A stretch of DNA of 64,000 nt from Defluviitaleaceae bacterium (GTDB lineage Bacteria; Bacillota; Clostridia; Lachnospirales; WRAX01), in the NCBI GenBank assembly GCA_009780415.1, contig WRAC01000001.1, positions 79,049-143,048 of the forward strand. Reading direction: 5' to 3'. Position numbers and translations under genes: made by a program. This document shows positions 1 through 7,592 of the stretch, piece after piece (position 1 is the stretch's first letter; each line of letters starts with the position of its first letter). Under the pieces are notes generated by a model that ran no database searches, was not told where the DNA came from, and was given only the letters and a program-made list of their open reading frames with translations.

Positions 1-219
1 TAAATCATTAATGATTGTAAAATCCTCCGAAAAGGTATAAATTACGGCCTTTTCACTGCTCTTACCAAATATCTGGCACGACGAAATCGTATATGTAATA
101 TAAGGTTTTTTAATGCCTTTAGGCACGTAATTCTGTACAAAAGCCGGAATCCCGAATCCATTCCAAAATTCATGTAATGCATTCGCAGCAGCGCAAAAAA
201 CCGAATTTATATTACTCAT
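1..219 (-). CDS. Phage head/tail completion protein (partial, runs off the left edge)
   Basis: This reading frame is not in the ORF track because it has no stop inside the window. It starts at ATG 219, eight bases inside the end of the preceding gene (ATGAGTAA overlap), and stays open to base 1. The visible product begins MSNINSVFCAAANALHEF and continues with YVPKGIKKPYITYTIS. The 'KPYITY' section resembles the N-terminal half of small tail-terminator or minor capsid proteins encoded just after head-tail connectors in siphophages, but this is inference from position and a short motif. The alternative is another connector. The rest of the gene and the tail module must lie outside the window. 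Confidence 0.6.
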   Translation of the reverse strand, partial: MSNINSVFCAAANALHEFWNGFGIPAFVQNYVPKGIKKPYITYTISSCQIFGKSSEKAVIYTFSEDFTIINDL

Positions 220-604
220 CACCATCACCGCCTCCCGGCATTTCAGTTTTTATTACTCCGCACATTTGTAGCTTCAAGCCTGATATATCAGGCGTCACGC
301 GCGATTCAGGATTCGTCAGAATCCTGTATGTAGAGCCATCCCCAAGCCTTTTCACAAAATCGTCGAATACCGGAATTTCATAATCCATGCCTCTTTGTAT
401 GTACAACGAGTATCTTTCCGCTACATCCACTATTTGACCAACCGAATTTGTTCCATTGCCGCTTACTTCTTTTTCCCTCGACAATGTGATAGCCGCCCGA
501 AATATCGGCCCTTTTTCCCACGATACCCTGATTACGCCGTCAACCGATTTTTCAATAACCCTTGAATATAACCGAAAATCCTCGGTAAAATCTGCTAAAG
601 CCAA
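212..604 (-). CDS. Phage head-closure / minor structural protein, hypothetical
   Basis: A 130-residue protein starting at TTG 604 behind a strong AGGAGGGATAGG ribosome site. I recognise no domain. It is acidic with a Gly/Asp-rich C-terminal tail (PGGGDGDE) and no membrane segment or signal peptide. It lies between a connector-like gene and the tail-completion gene, where SPP1-type phages keep head-closure proteins, so a structural joining role is inferred from order only. The stop overlaps the next start by eight bases, suggesting translational coupling. Two copies of the ACCGAA word fall inside it. Confidence 0.65.
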   Translation of the reverse strand: MALADFTEDFRLYSRVIEKSVDGVIRVSWEKGPIFRAAITLSREKEVSGNGTNSVGQIVDVAERYSLYIQRGMDYEIPVFDDFVKRLGDGSTYRILTNPESRVTPDISGLKLQMCGVIKTEMPGGGDGDE

Positions 605-628
605 CCTATCCCTCCTATCTCAAGTGAA

Positions 629-646
629 GGGGCTTTTTACAGCCCC
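629..646 (-). terminator. Short GC hairpin between phage structural genes
   Basis: On the minus strand GGGGCT and AGCCCC pair across a six-base GTAAAA loop in the gap between two head genes. There is no long T run after it, so it may be a weak terminator or an mRNA-stability hairpin. Confidence 0.35.
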
Positions 647-655
647 CTCAGACAA

Positions 656-1105
656 TCAAAACACGTGCAACAGCGGATCAGACATCTTCCGGTATCTATT
701 CAGACTTTTGGCAAACTCCGTTTCCCAGCTGCCTCTGCCCTTTTCAACCGTATAACGGTATTCACCGAATTGCTCCGATAATATATTTCCTTTCGGTGAT
801 CTCTTACCGAATTCTTCAATTTCGGTTACCAACTCCAAAAAATCTATGGGAATATTCAACCGAAAAGCTGATGTATAAATTCGGTTAACTGTTTTATTGA
901 GCGTAAAATATGATTCTTCATCACTTTTATAATCTTTGTGCAATATGTACACCGAATTTCTATCAACACCTGCAAGGTAAACATAATCACCCGACTGAAA
1001 ATCTTCCGATAATTTAATCTTTCCGTCCTTCACCACAATTTCACCGTTAACACAGTAACCATCCCAAAACATGTTCCGTACTTCGCGCATAATCGTCAAA
1101 AGCAT
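656..1105 (-). CDS. Phage head-tail connector-like protein
   Basis: A 149-residue protein, starting at ATG 1105 eight bases after GGAGG; the TTG just upstream (1108) is too close to that site. The C-terminal third (GRGSWETEFAKSLNRYRKM) resembles the ends of small connector or DUF-type proteins encoded directly after the capsid gene in clostridial siphophages. That family assignment is tentative. The gene follows the major capsid gene by about 35 bases. It is dense in the ACCGAA/TTCGGT word, with at least seven copies. Confidence 0.65.
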   Translation of the reverse strand: MLLTIMREVRNMFWDGYCVNGEIVVKDGKIKLSEDFQSGDYVYLAGVDRNSVYILHKDYKSDEESYFTLNKTVNRIYTSAFRLNIPIDFLELVTEIEEFGKRSPKGNILSEQFGEYRYTVEKGRGSWETEFAKSLNRYRKMSDPLLHVF

Positions 1106-1139
1106 CAATTTGCCTCCTTTTCACTGTTTAAAAAGGTGT

Positions 1140-2087
1140 TTATTGTATAGTATGCTTAATTTCGATCATACCAATGTTCTTATTCTCATGCACGCGGTTC
1201 CAGTTTACGGGATTACGAAGTTCCGCATTTGAAGGTGATTCACCAGAAACAACCGCTCCGGTAAACGCAATTCCAAGCGGATGCATGATTAAGGCTTTAC
1301 GTGTAATGAGGTAATCTTCGCTCAATAACGCGCTTCTGCTCACTTCAACCGGTGTCATATCCACAGGCGTTCCGTCGCCGCGTCCAATAGCCCCTTCTGC
1401 CAGAAGATATGTAGAGAATACTTTCCCCGCTTCGTCATATTGCACAGAATCATCCACAATTACATCATACCCAAGATACTCAGCAATCCTCGCTCCTGTA
1501 GACGGCCGCATAAACGTGATCAAATCCTGCTTCTGCAAGCTCGTATACACCGCGCTGTGCATCACAATCGCGTGTAATTGACCGAATACGTCACCGAGTA
1601 GCTGCTTTGCGTCAAGCACCATTTCCGCGTTAAGCGCCCCCGGATTAGCCGCGCCGAACACATGCCCGGACATCCCAGGAGACGCGAAAGCCCCTGCCAG
1701 TGAGGATACCAGCACTTTCTGCTCATCGCGTACCCAATATTCCGCAACCATTTCCGCAATCGCCGCAAGCGCGCTGTCTCCCGCTATCGCGGACGCCAAT
1801 TCCCTAATACTCCATGCCGCGGCGCGGAAATTAATTGCCGCCACATCGGCCCGAGCCGTCACAGGCGTTGGGTTTAAGGCTCCCGTCATGCTTAAAACCT
1901 CACTGTCAACCGAAATTCGGTTCCAATAAGGCATATTTACGGTACGCCCTCCCCTACTGGCCAAATTCGCCAGAGCCTCTGAATTCACTACCGCTCCCGA
2001 CCTTATCAAAGGCGATTTTTCCGCCACTTTCTCACGCACATAAGCCGCAAATACCGTGGGTTCAATTATTTCATTGATTTTATTAAT
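1140..2087 (-). CDS. Phage major capsid protein (probable ATT start)
   Basis: The product matches coat proteins of the gp13-like type: an 'ASRGGRTVNMPYWN' section near residue 45, alanine-rich helices, then the AVYTSLQKQDLITFMRPS section and a C-terminal end on a beta strand. The ORF track begins at GTG 2039, but sixteen further codons upstream encode NKINEIIEPTVFAAY, which corresponds to the conserved opening of this family. No ATG, GTG or TTG occurs there. GGAGGAG sits eight bases before ATT 2087 (or five before ATC 2090), so initiation at an isoleucine codon is likely, giving about 315 residues. Its neighbours are scaffold upstream and a connector downstream. Confidence 0.85.
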   Translation of the reverse strand: MNKINEIIEPTVFAAYVREKVAEKSPLIRSGAVVNSEALANLASRGGRTVNMPYWNRISVDSEVLSMTGALNPTPVTARADVAAINFRAAAWSIRELASAIAGDSALAAIAEMVAEYWVRDEQKVLVSSLAGAFASPGMSGHVFGAANPGALNAEMVLDAKQLLGDVFGQLHAIVMHSAVYTSLQKQDLITFMRPSTGARIAEYLGYDVIVDDSVQYDEAGKVFSTYLLAEGAIGRGDGTPVDMTPVEVSRSALLSEDYLITRKALIMHPLGIAFTGAVVSGESPSNAELRNPVNWNRVHENKNIGMIEIKHTIQ

Positions 2088-2112
2088 GATATATACTCCT
2101 CCAATATTTTTA

Positions 2113-2132
2113 TTTAACCGAATTCGGTTAAA
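2113..2132. repeat. Perfect 20-bp palindrome containing AACCGAATTCGGTT
   Basis: TTTAACCGAATTCGGTTAAA lies between the scaffold stop codon and the capsid ribosome site. It is two opposed copies of the AACCGAA word with no spacer. It could be a repressor-type operator, a weak hairpin, or simply the densest example of the regional word. Confidence 0.8.
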
Positions 2133-2742
2133 GCTTTACACCGGCTCTCAAAGCCATCTCGGTGGCTGAAACGGGATTTTCCCTATAAATCCGGGTTTGC
2201 TCATCCAAATTCGGTTTATCCCTGCTCCAGGGATTATTATTCGGTTTTGTAATTGCCGGCCTCAATGCTACTTCGGCCTTTTCAAACATCACATTACCGA
2301 AAGCGTACGGATATTCGGTTTTGAGTGATTTTATTTTTTCGGTTAAAAGCTTTTCGGTTACGTTGTAATCATAACCGAATTCTTTATCATCAAAGCACAG
2401 CTCTTTTTTCAACAGCTTAATAAAATGCGGATTAGCCCCGCCAGCCTCAAGCGCCTTTGACATTTCTAAATCCCGCCGTTCCAACGTTTCGGCTTCTTCC
2501 CTAACCTTATCCATCTCCTCAAATTCCGTTATCCTGTTTGCGGCGGTGGAAAACTCTTCCCTGACGGCTGCGAAATCCTCATTCAACGCACATAACTCGG
2601 CAAGCTTCTCCTTGTAGAGTTCCTTACGTACAAATCCATCGGATATCAACTTCGCAATAGCCTGGGAAACCGCTCCCATAGCCGGTTCCTCAACTTCTTT
2701 ACCCAATATGCTTTTAATGTTTTCAATTACTGCGGATCCCAT
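2128..2742 (-). CDS. Phage scaffolding protein (gp20-like, tentative)
   Basis: A 204-residue charged protein. Start ATG 2742 is chosen because ACAGGAGGTACT precedes it; the longer ORF-track start (2766) has no such site. It has a long helical, probably coiled-coil stretch near residues 60-110 (EEFSTAANRITEFEEMDKV...ETLERRDLEM) and a small basic end. Size, charge, helix content and the place between portal and major capsid all fit a scaffolding protein that is lost or cleaved during capsid assembly. Its start overlaps the end of the portal gene by 20 bases. The peptides DKPNL and TKPNN arise from the ACCGAA word read in the Pro-Asn frame. Confidence 0.75.
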   Translation of the reverse strand: MGSAVIENIKSILGKEVEEPAMGAVSQAIAKLISDGFVRKELYKEKLAELCALNEDFAAVREEFSTAANRITEFEEMDKVREEAETLERRDLEMSKALEAGGANPHFIKLLKKELCFDDKEFGYDYNVTEKLLTEKIKSLKTEYPYAFGNVMFEKAEVALRPAITKPNNNPWSRDKPNLDEQTRIYRENPVSATEMALRAGVKL

Positions 2743-4069
2743 AGTACCTCCTGTTTTTAAAGTCAACCGAATTTTCGGTTAATCTCAAAATCTCATCGAT
2801 CCTGGATTCGGGTATCAACGGATTTAGTTCCAATGCGGTACGCTGATCTATATCCGCGCGCATCTTGTAGATATTGCTTATGGTTTCCGCATCGTTAATC
2901 AGTGACCTGCGCCTAAACGTTATATTAACGGGCTTTTTGAGATTCAAAAATTTTAAGATCCCGGCGACGAAGCTCTCAGCCTGCCACTCGAACATATCGG
3001 CCTTCAAATCCAATTCGGTCATAGCCGCCTTAATCGCGACATTTGTCAGCCCGCCGCCGCTCAGTTCCTCGGTGTCAAGCGTTTGCGTCTCCTTGTACAT
3101 TTGTCTCTCAAGAAGCCTCAAAGCCTCACTGCGCGCGGCATACGGGACATCGATGGTCTTTATCTGCGCGCCCGAATCCCCATCCGTATAAATCGTCCGG
3201 TACTCCTCAATTTCCTCAATCAATTGCCTAAGATTCGCTCCGCCGTAGTTTTGTACGACATAGTAAATATCATTCGCACGATCCAGATTATCCCCAAAAT
3301 CCGACATTATCCGGTCATACAGATCAATATCGTTCTTTAGCCCGCAACTCAGATAACTCTCCTGATTGTCGTTCCCATATAGGGCAATAACCGGTAAAAC
3401 CGAATATTGATCCACCGAAATTTCGGTTATTTCATCACCGGATTTTATAACTTTTCGGTAGTATGGCCGTTTCTCAGCCTCCAACCGAATTTCATCATTG
3501 TTTATCCGATAAACCGAAATTCCATCTATCTCAAAAACCTCAACAAACATAGGCTTTTTCGCGTCAGCCTGGTAAAACCGCATTCCAATCTTAACTTCTG
3601 ACGTACGCTCATCGTTTAATCCAAAGAATTCGGTTGCATACATCGGAATAACCGAATCACCGGTCCAGAATCCCCAGCAGCACCCGTCAATCAGCGCATG
3701 CCTGCCAATCCGCTGTAATGAAACGTCGAAATCCGCGCCCAGCCTCTCTTTTACGTCAGCGGGCAAACTTGCCCCATTCCCAAGCAAGTACATGCAAAGC
3801 TGATTCACGCTTTTGGCAAAAAACCCGCAGCATTTTCGGTTAGCCGGCTTTGTAACCCTTTTATTCGTTTTATTCGAGTCTCCTATAGTCAAAACCTTCG
3901 CTCTTTTACTCATAATTTCGGTATTTTTTCGGTTGTAATATGCGCGCGCGATTATCGCGTGTCTAAACATTTCCGAATTTTTATAATCAGTCACCGAATT
4001 TTTAATAAAGTTCAGCTTCGCGGTTTCACCTTCGGCGCAAGCTTCAAGCCAGTCCTGGTATGTATTAAT
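2723..4069 (-). CDS. Phage portal protein, SPP1 gp6-like (probable ATT start)
   Basis: About 448 residues, forming the dodecameric portal through which DNA enters and leaves the head. Family features include the YYNRKNTEIM section near residue 45, the central SVLPVIALYGN strand and the LSGGGLTNVAIK segment that forms part of the tunnel in SPP1-type portals. The ORF-track start (GTG 3994) removes 25 codons that encode a typical opening, YQDWLEACAEGETAKLNFIKNS. The only site matching the AGGAGGG ribosome site at 4073-4080 is ATT 4069. It lies 14 bases after the terminase stop. The ACCGAA/TTCGGT word is read here as Thr-Glu, Ser-Val, Asn-Arg and Ile-Arg. Confidence 0.9.
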   Translation of the reverse strand: MNTYQDWLEACAEGETAKLNFIKNSVTDYKNSEMFRHAIIARAYYNRKNTEIMSKRAKVLTIGDSNKTNKRVTKPANRKCCGFFAKSVNQLCMYLLGNGASLPADVKERLGADFDVSLQRIGRHALIDGCCWGFWTGDSVIPMYATEFFGLNDERTSEVKIGMRFYQADAKKPMFVEVFEIDGISVYRINNDEIRLEAEKRPYYRKVIKSGDEITEISVDQYSVLPVIALYGNDNQESYLSCGLKNDIDLYDRIMSDFGDNLDRANDIYYVVQNYGGANLRQLIEEIEEYRTIYTDGDSGAQIKTIDVPYAARSEALRLLERQMYKETQTLDTEELSGGGLTNVAIKAAMTELDLKADMFEWQAESFVAGILKFLNLKKPVNITFRRRSLINDAETISNIYKMRADIDQRTALELNPLIPESRIDEILRLTENSVDFKNRRYYGIRSN

Positions 4070-4083
4070 AAAATCCCTCCTAC

Positions 4084-5271
4084 TTAAATAATTCTCATAG
4101 TTCTAACAAAGTACCTCAAGGCGTCACAGGCATGGTCATTTTCCTTTTTAGGCTTTTCCGTACTCTCATTGCCATCCCATGCATATTGCACAATTTCATT
4201 CAGCAGACGTCTACACTTTATGTGTATTTTAACCTGTCCCAAACTTAACGCAGAAGCCGTATTTCTTATACCCGCAATAATCTCATTGTCGGCCCTTTTT
4301 ACTGCATATTCGCCCTTTTTCCGTATTAATTGTATAAAAGAGGCCGCCGACGGATCAATAATAATACAGTCTATACCGCAATTGTTTCTTTTGGTCAATT
4401 TGCATAATTTGTCATAATACTCCTCGTCTGTACACGCCATCCCCGATTCGCGCCCGCTATGATAAAATTCGTCTATCGCAACCCATTTTCCATCTTTACA
4501 ACCGAATAATAACATAACAGTTGCGTTCTGTATTCCGTAATCAACCGAAATTACATATCGTTCGTACTTTTCATCAATTCGGTCAATAATATTTTCTTTA
4601 CCGAATTTCGGGTAAACCATGCCATCCGCCGCTGTCCATCTGCCCTCAATATATCTGCCGTAATACACCGTGCCCTCATATTCTTTTTTCAATTCCGCCA
4701 CAAAGCCGCTGTTAAGATACGGATTGTCATCAATATGAAAATATTGCACAAAAGCAGCCGATTTATCCAAAAAACCTTTCAACCAATGCCCCGGCCCCTC
4801 AGGATTACAGGTGCCGTCGAAACGGCTGTATGGCTTATCCAGCCTGGATTTCAGCAATTCAAATACCTCTCTGCCCCACTCCGCGACTTCGTCTCCATAC
4901 ACATATTTAAAGCTTGCCCCACGCAATTTTGCCATCTGTGCGTTCTTTTCAGCGCCAATAACGTACACTGTCTCATTAAACAACTTGCACATATTCCATC
5001 CATCAACTTTATGCACCATTTCTTCTCCATAGACTTCCCGCATTGGCGCTAAAATGTTGCGTTCAATGCTCCCCACGGTGACGCCCATAATGCAGGTAAG
5101 TCCCGGAAGTCCTGTTCTTATGCGAATCTGTTTAGGAATAACATGCCTGATATCAACAAATGTCTTCCCGCTGCGCGTAGCGCCCACCTTAAAATTCCAT
5201 CTCTTATCGGCATCCCGTATGTACGAAAGCTGTTTTTCCGTAAGCTTCCCAACCCCATCAATCTGTTTCAT
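4084..5271 (-). CDS. terL: Phage terminase large subunit
   Basis: The ATPase-nuclease motor that packages DNA into the phage head. A Walker A motif, GATRSGKT, is seen near residue 29, a Walker B-like YVYGDEV near residue 120, the coupling-type TCNPEGPGHWLK section after it, and a C-terminal nuclease half with SVDYGIQN and DHACDALRY, as in terminase_3/6 families. About 395 residues, slightly short for the family but complete. Start ATG 5271 is chosen over 5313 because the MKQIDG opening overlaps the end of the small-subunit gene by 14 bases in the usual way. The portal gene follows at once. Confidence 0.95.
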   Translation of the reverse strand: MKQIDGVGKLTEKQLSYIRDADKRWNFKVGATRSGKTFVDIRHVIPKQIRIRTGLPGLTCIMGVTVGSIERNILAPMREVYGEEMVHKVDGWNMCKLFNETVYVIGAEKNAQMAKLRGASFKYVYGDEVAEWGREVFELLKSRLDKPYSRFDGTCNPEGPGHWLKGFLDKSAAFVQYFHIDDNPYLNSGFVAELKKEYEGTVYYGRYIEGRWTAADGMVYPKFGKENIIDRIDEKYERYVISVDYGIQNATVMLLFGCKDGKWVAIDEFYHSGRESGMACTDEEYYDKLCKLTKRNNCGIDCIIIDPSAASFIQLIRKKGEYAVKRADNEIIAGIRNTASALSLGQVKIHIKCRRLLNEIVQYAWDGNESTEKPKKENDHACDALRYFVRTMRII

Positions 5272-5716
5272 TGTGCACTTTTTCCTGTACAATATCACCA
5301 AATCCACCGGCATCTGCCGTCAAAGCCGCTGCTTCCTCATCCATTTTAAGAATACCGTCAAGCACTTCAAGCGCTTGATACATTGATTTTTCAGCTCTTT
5401 CCCGCTCCAGCCTCTCCAGCAAATACGCCGACATCGGTTTGCTTAATTTTCCAGTAATACCGCCTTTCTCCAAATTTACCTCTTTTTGGTTTTGTAACTT
5501 TTCCACTGCCTTTTTAACGCCTATATGCTCCTCCGCAAGCTCAAGCAGCTCCCCGTAATCCCAACCATTTTTTAAACAACATTCCTTCAAAATCGGCAAT
5601 CCATCGCGGTTTTCCAATATATAATCCTCAATCCGCTTAATAATTTCCCTAATCTTTTTAACTCCCGCTATCTCAAAACACCCGCCAACATATTTTTTAT
5701 ATTTATATCTTAACAC
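5258..5716 (-). CDS. Phage terminase small subunit (start uncertain)
   Basis: DNA-recognition partner of the large terminase. The section EDYILENRDGLPILKECCLKNGWDY resembles the N-terminal helix-turn-helix of small terminases, followed by a helical region rich in charged residues. It directly precedes and overlaps the large subunit. The GTG at 5716 has no visible ribosome site; the frame is open even further upstream, and GGGAG lies eight bases before an ATT codon at 5653 that would give a product beginning at REIIKRIEDY. The true start is therefore open, and an isoleucine-codon start as in two neighbouring genes is possible. Confidence 0.75.
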   Translation of the reverse strand: MLRYKYKKYVGGCFEIAGVKKIREIIKRIEDYILENRDGLPILKECCLKNGWDYGELLELAEEHIGVKKAVEKLQNQKEVNLEKGGITGKLSKPMSAYLLERLERERAEKSMYQALEVLDGILKMDEEAAALTADAGGFGDIVQEKVHNETD

Positions 5717-5785
5717 AGACCGAATGTATGTTTTTGGGCAAATTTTAACAGCCTTTAAACCCGCTCCCAGTGCAGCATCCAGAAA

Positions 5786-5810
5786 TTCGGGTAACTATAA
5801 TTTACCCGAA
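5786..5810 (-). terminator. Hairpin at the end of the RinA-like gene
   Basis: TTCGGGTAA and TTACCCGAA pair across a seven-base loop, overlapping the stop of the upstream regulator and just before the terminase genes. It has no T tract; it may separate early from late transcription. Confidence 0.4.
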
Positions 5811-6223
5811 TAATCATAAAATTTCTTTGCAGCCGCCGACCTCTCCGTATTAACCTCCTCCCCTATCCTTTCCCAGCTCAAGCCGTTTATCACACGCAAA
5901 CGCGCTATCAACCGCATTTCCGTGTCCCCAATCTTGCCAATGGCCTTCTCAAGTTTCAGCCTTTCGCGCATAATTTTGTGCATATTCAACAACATCGCTT
6001 CTTCCAGCTCCTCCAATAGTATCATATAATCCATATACCGGTCCCTTTTATCCCACTTGCCCCCCGCACAGTTTGACAGCCATGAACCCCAGATATATAT
6101 AGCTTTCTCGCGTATTTCACGCATCTCGTTCTTTAACCTCCGAGCCTCGTTCAATAACAGCGAAAGCCTCTTCCCGTCATAATCGTGATTATTGTATTTT
6201 GCGCTTTTTTTTCCTTTGTTCAA
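5795..6223 (-). CDS. Phage late transcription regulator, RinA/sigma-70 region 4-like
   Basis: The C-terminal part, with GDTEMRLIARLRVINGLSWERIGEEV and then an arginine- and serine-rich helix, reads as a sigma-70 region 4-like helix-turn-helix. Such RinA/ArpU-type proteins switch on late packaging genes in Gram-positive phages, and this one lies directly before the terminase. The ORF track extends to 6388, overlapping the replication gene, but the best start is TTG 6223: GGAGGTG lies exactly seven bases before it, giving a 142-residue protein beginning NKGKKSAKYNN. An ATG at 6280 has a weaker site. No catalytic role is expected. Confidence 0.7.
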   Translation of the reverse strand: MNKGKKSAKYNNHDYDGKRLSLLLNEARRLKNEMREIREKAIYIWGSWLSNCAGGKWDKRDRYMDYMILLEELEEAMLLNMHKIMRERLKLEKAIGKIGDTEMRLIARLRVINGLSWERIGEEVNTERSAAAKKFYDYSGKL

Positions 6224-6257
6224 TTTGTACACCTCCAAGCCGCGCAATTTTAATTTA

Positions 6258-7211
6258 TTACGTAACCGCAAGGTACTCATTCGCCTTTTCCTCAATAAGC
6301 CGGCCAATCTTCTCATAATCATAATCATGACTTTCAAATTGCGGAAATTTGCTGTTCCATGTGCTGACACGCATATTTTTTCCAACACTTATGTACTTTT
6401 TGCCATTCTTAACGCCATTTTCCATCCAATCTTTAAGCACTGTGCATATATATGCCAAATTAAACTTGTTGTAATCCATCGAAGTATCTATAGCCAATTT
6501 AATTGTTTCCGCGGGAAACACGTCCAGCCATTTAGTCAGCACCACGCACATTCTCTCCCTGGTTACGCAATCAACCGAATTCGGTAACAAGCCATTAATT
6601 TCCGCGGCGCGTGAATTCGTTTTCGTTGTCGCCGTCCCGGCCTTCTTCGAAGAAGAAGACGATTTACTTTCATTTACTTTACTTTTCTTTACTTTACTTT
6701 GTGTACTTCCGGTACCTTTTTCATCATTTCCGGTACCGGAAATTCGGTTTCCGGCACTGGAAATTGTTTCATAATGCACCTTTTTTTGAATAGATTTCGG
6801 AACAATTTTTATGTTGTCAACCGAAATCACTACATATTCCTCAATTAAACATACCAAATCCCTCTTAGCACAAATTCGCAGAAACCGCTCCTGTATGCCC
6901 CTTGAGGTTAATATTCCATGCTCCTCATATACACTTTTGTCAAACAGCTCTTTCTCCATGCAGTATTTCACAACTTTCGCAACAAAATCACCTTTACAGC
7001 CCCCGCCGATTCTTTCCGCCAAAATAAACGCGTCCTCATCACCGAATTCAAGGTAATACCCTTCTCCCCCATAAATATCACACAACAGCGCCAAATAAAC
7101 ACTTATAGCCTCAAACCCGAATTTATTTTTCAGCAGCATAATTTTTTTATCGCGGAAAATTTTAATATCCAACGGAAAATAATCCGCTCCCGTTTTTAAT
7201 CCGCGCGCCAT
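6258..7211 (-). CDS. Phage replisome organizer (Lin1244/Lin1753-type N-domain plus DnaD-like C-domain)
   Basis: About 317 residues. The N-terminal hundred residues (YFPLDIKIFRDKKIMLLKNK and the following GFEAISVYLALL) match the DUF4373-type domain of phage replisome organizers. The middle is a low-complexity linker of serine, lysine and threonine. The C-terminal hundred residues end in the DnaD-like YNKFNLAYICTVLKDWMENG section, which in such proteins binds single-stranded DNA and helps load helicase. Start ATG 7211 shares a base with the stop of the upstream gene (TAATG), so translation is probably coupled. No helicase loader or helicase gene follows, so the phage relies on host replication proteins or keeps them elsewhere. 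Confidence 0.85.
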   Translation of the reverse strand: MARGLKTGADYFPLDIKIFRDKKIMLLKNKFGFEAISVYLALLCDIYGGEGYYLEFGDEDAFILAERIGGGCKGDFVAKVVKYCMEKELFDKSVYEEHGILTSRGIQERFLRICAKRDLVCLIEEYVVISVDNIKIVPKSIQKKVHYETISSAGNRISGTGNDEKGTGSTQSKVKKSKVNESKSSSSSKKAGTATTKTNSRAAEINGLLPNSVDCVTRERMCVVLTKWLDVFPAETIKLAIDTSMDYNKFNLAYICTVLKDWMENGVKNGKKYISVGKNMRVSTWNSKFPQFESHDYDYEKIGRLIEEKANEYLAVT

Positions 7212-7420
7212 TATGCCACCACCATATGATTTCCAATAAAATTCCATATGTAGTTTTCAACACATTCCATACAAACGCTTTCTCCCTCAAAAATATAATA
7301 CACTTCCTGTGACCCCCCATAAATCAACCTTCCGCATTCACAAACCGTCAGATAAGCCTGCATTTCTTTCTTTTTAACCTCACCAAATTTAATACATTCT
7401 GTCAATTCCGGATGCTGCAT
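7211..7420 (-). CDS. Small Cys-rich phage protein, zinc-ribbon-like
   Basis: A 69-residue protein and the first gene of the minus-strand early operon. It has a CxC pair (CECG) and a CxxC pair (CMEC) separated by about 20 residues, the spacing of a small zinc ribbon. No enzyme motif is visible. A strong ribosome site (GGGGAG) precedes the ATG and a near-consensus promoter lies 50 bases upstream. Its position opposite the repressor suggests an early regulatory protein, but the sequence alone does not show which. Confidence 0.65.
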   Translation of the reverse strand: MQHPELTECIKFGEVKKKEMQAYLTVCECGRLIYGGSQEVYYIFEGESVCMECVENYIWNFIGNHMVVA

Positions 7421-7441
7421 TTTTATCTCCCCTCTTAGTAT

Positions 7442-7490
7442 TCGGTTGATTAACCGATTTCGGTTATATTATATTAAATATAACCGAAAT
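7442..7490. promoter_or_regulatory. Phage operator region: two dyads built from AACCGA
   Basis: Two adjacent dyads. The first is TCGGTT-GATT-AACCGA (7442-7457). The second has perfect 13-base arms, ATTTCGGTTATAT and ATATAACCGAAAT, around an eight-base centre (7457-7490). The second covers the -10 and spacer of the early promoter, so a protein bound here would shut it off. The product of the divergent repressor gene is the obvious candidate. The half-site is the same word that is enriched throughout the first 13.8 kb. Confidence 0.75.
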
Positions 7491-7496
7491 TGTCAA
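7468..7496 (-). promoter_or_regulatory. Early phage promoter
   Basis: TTGACA and TATAAT at consensus, exactly 17 bases apart, on the minus strand. It drives the zinc-ribbon protein and replisome organizer, and is overlapped by the operator dyad. Confidence 0.85.
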
Positions 7497-7519
7497 TAAT
7501 AAATAATCACTAAAAACCC

Positions 7520-7548
7520 TTGTATTTTTTAGACGAATATGTTAAACT
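7520..7548 (+). promoter_or_regulatory. Promoter of the phage repressor gene
   Basis: TTGTAT and TAAACT with a 17-base spacer. The predicted RNA start near 7555 lies after the ORF-track start (7539), which supports the downstream ATG at 7593 as the true start. Confidence 0.65.
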
Positions 7549-7592
7549 TAAATCGGCGAAATTCAGTCATAACTATTAAGGAGACCGAATTT

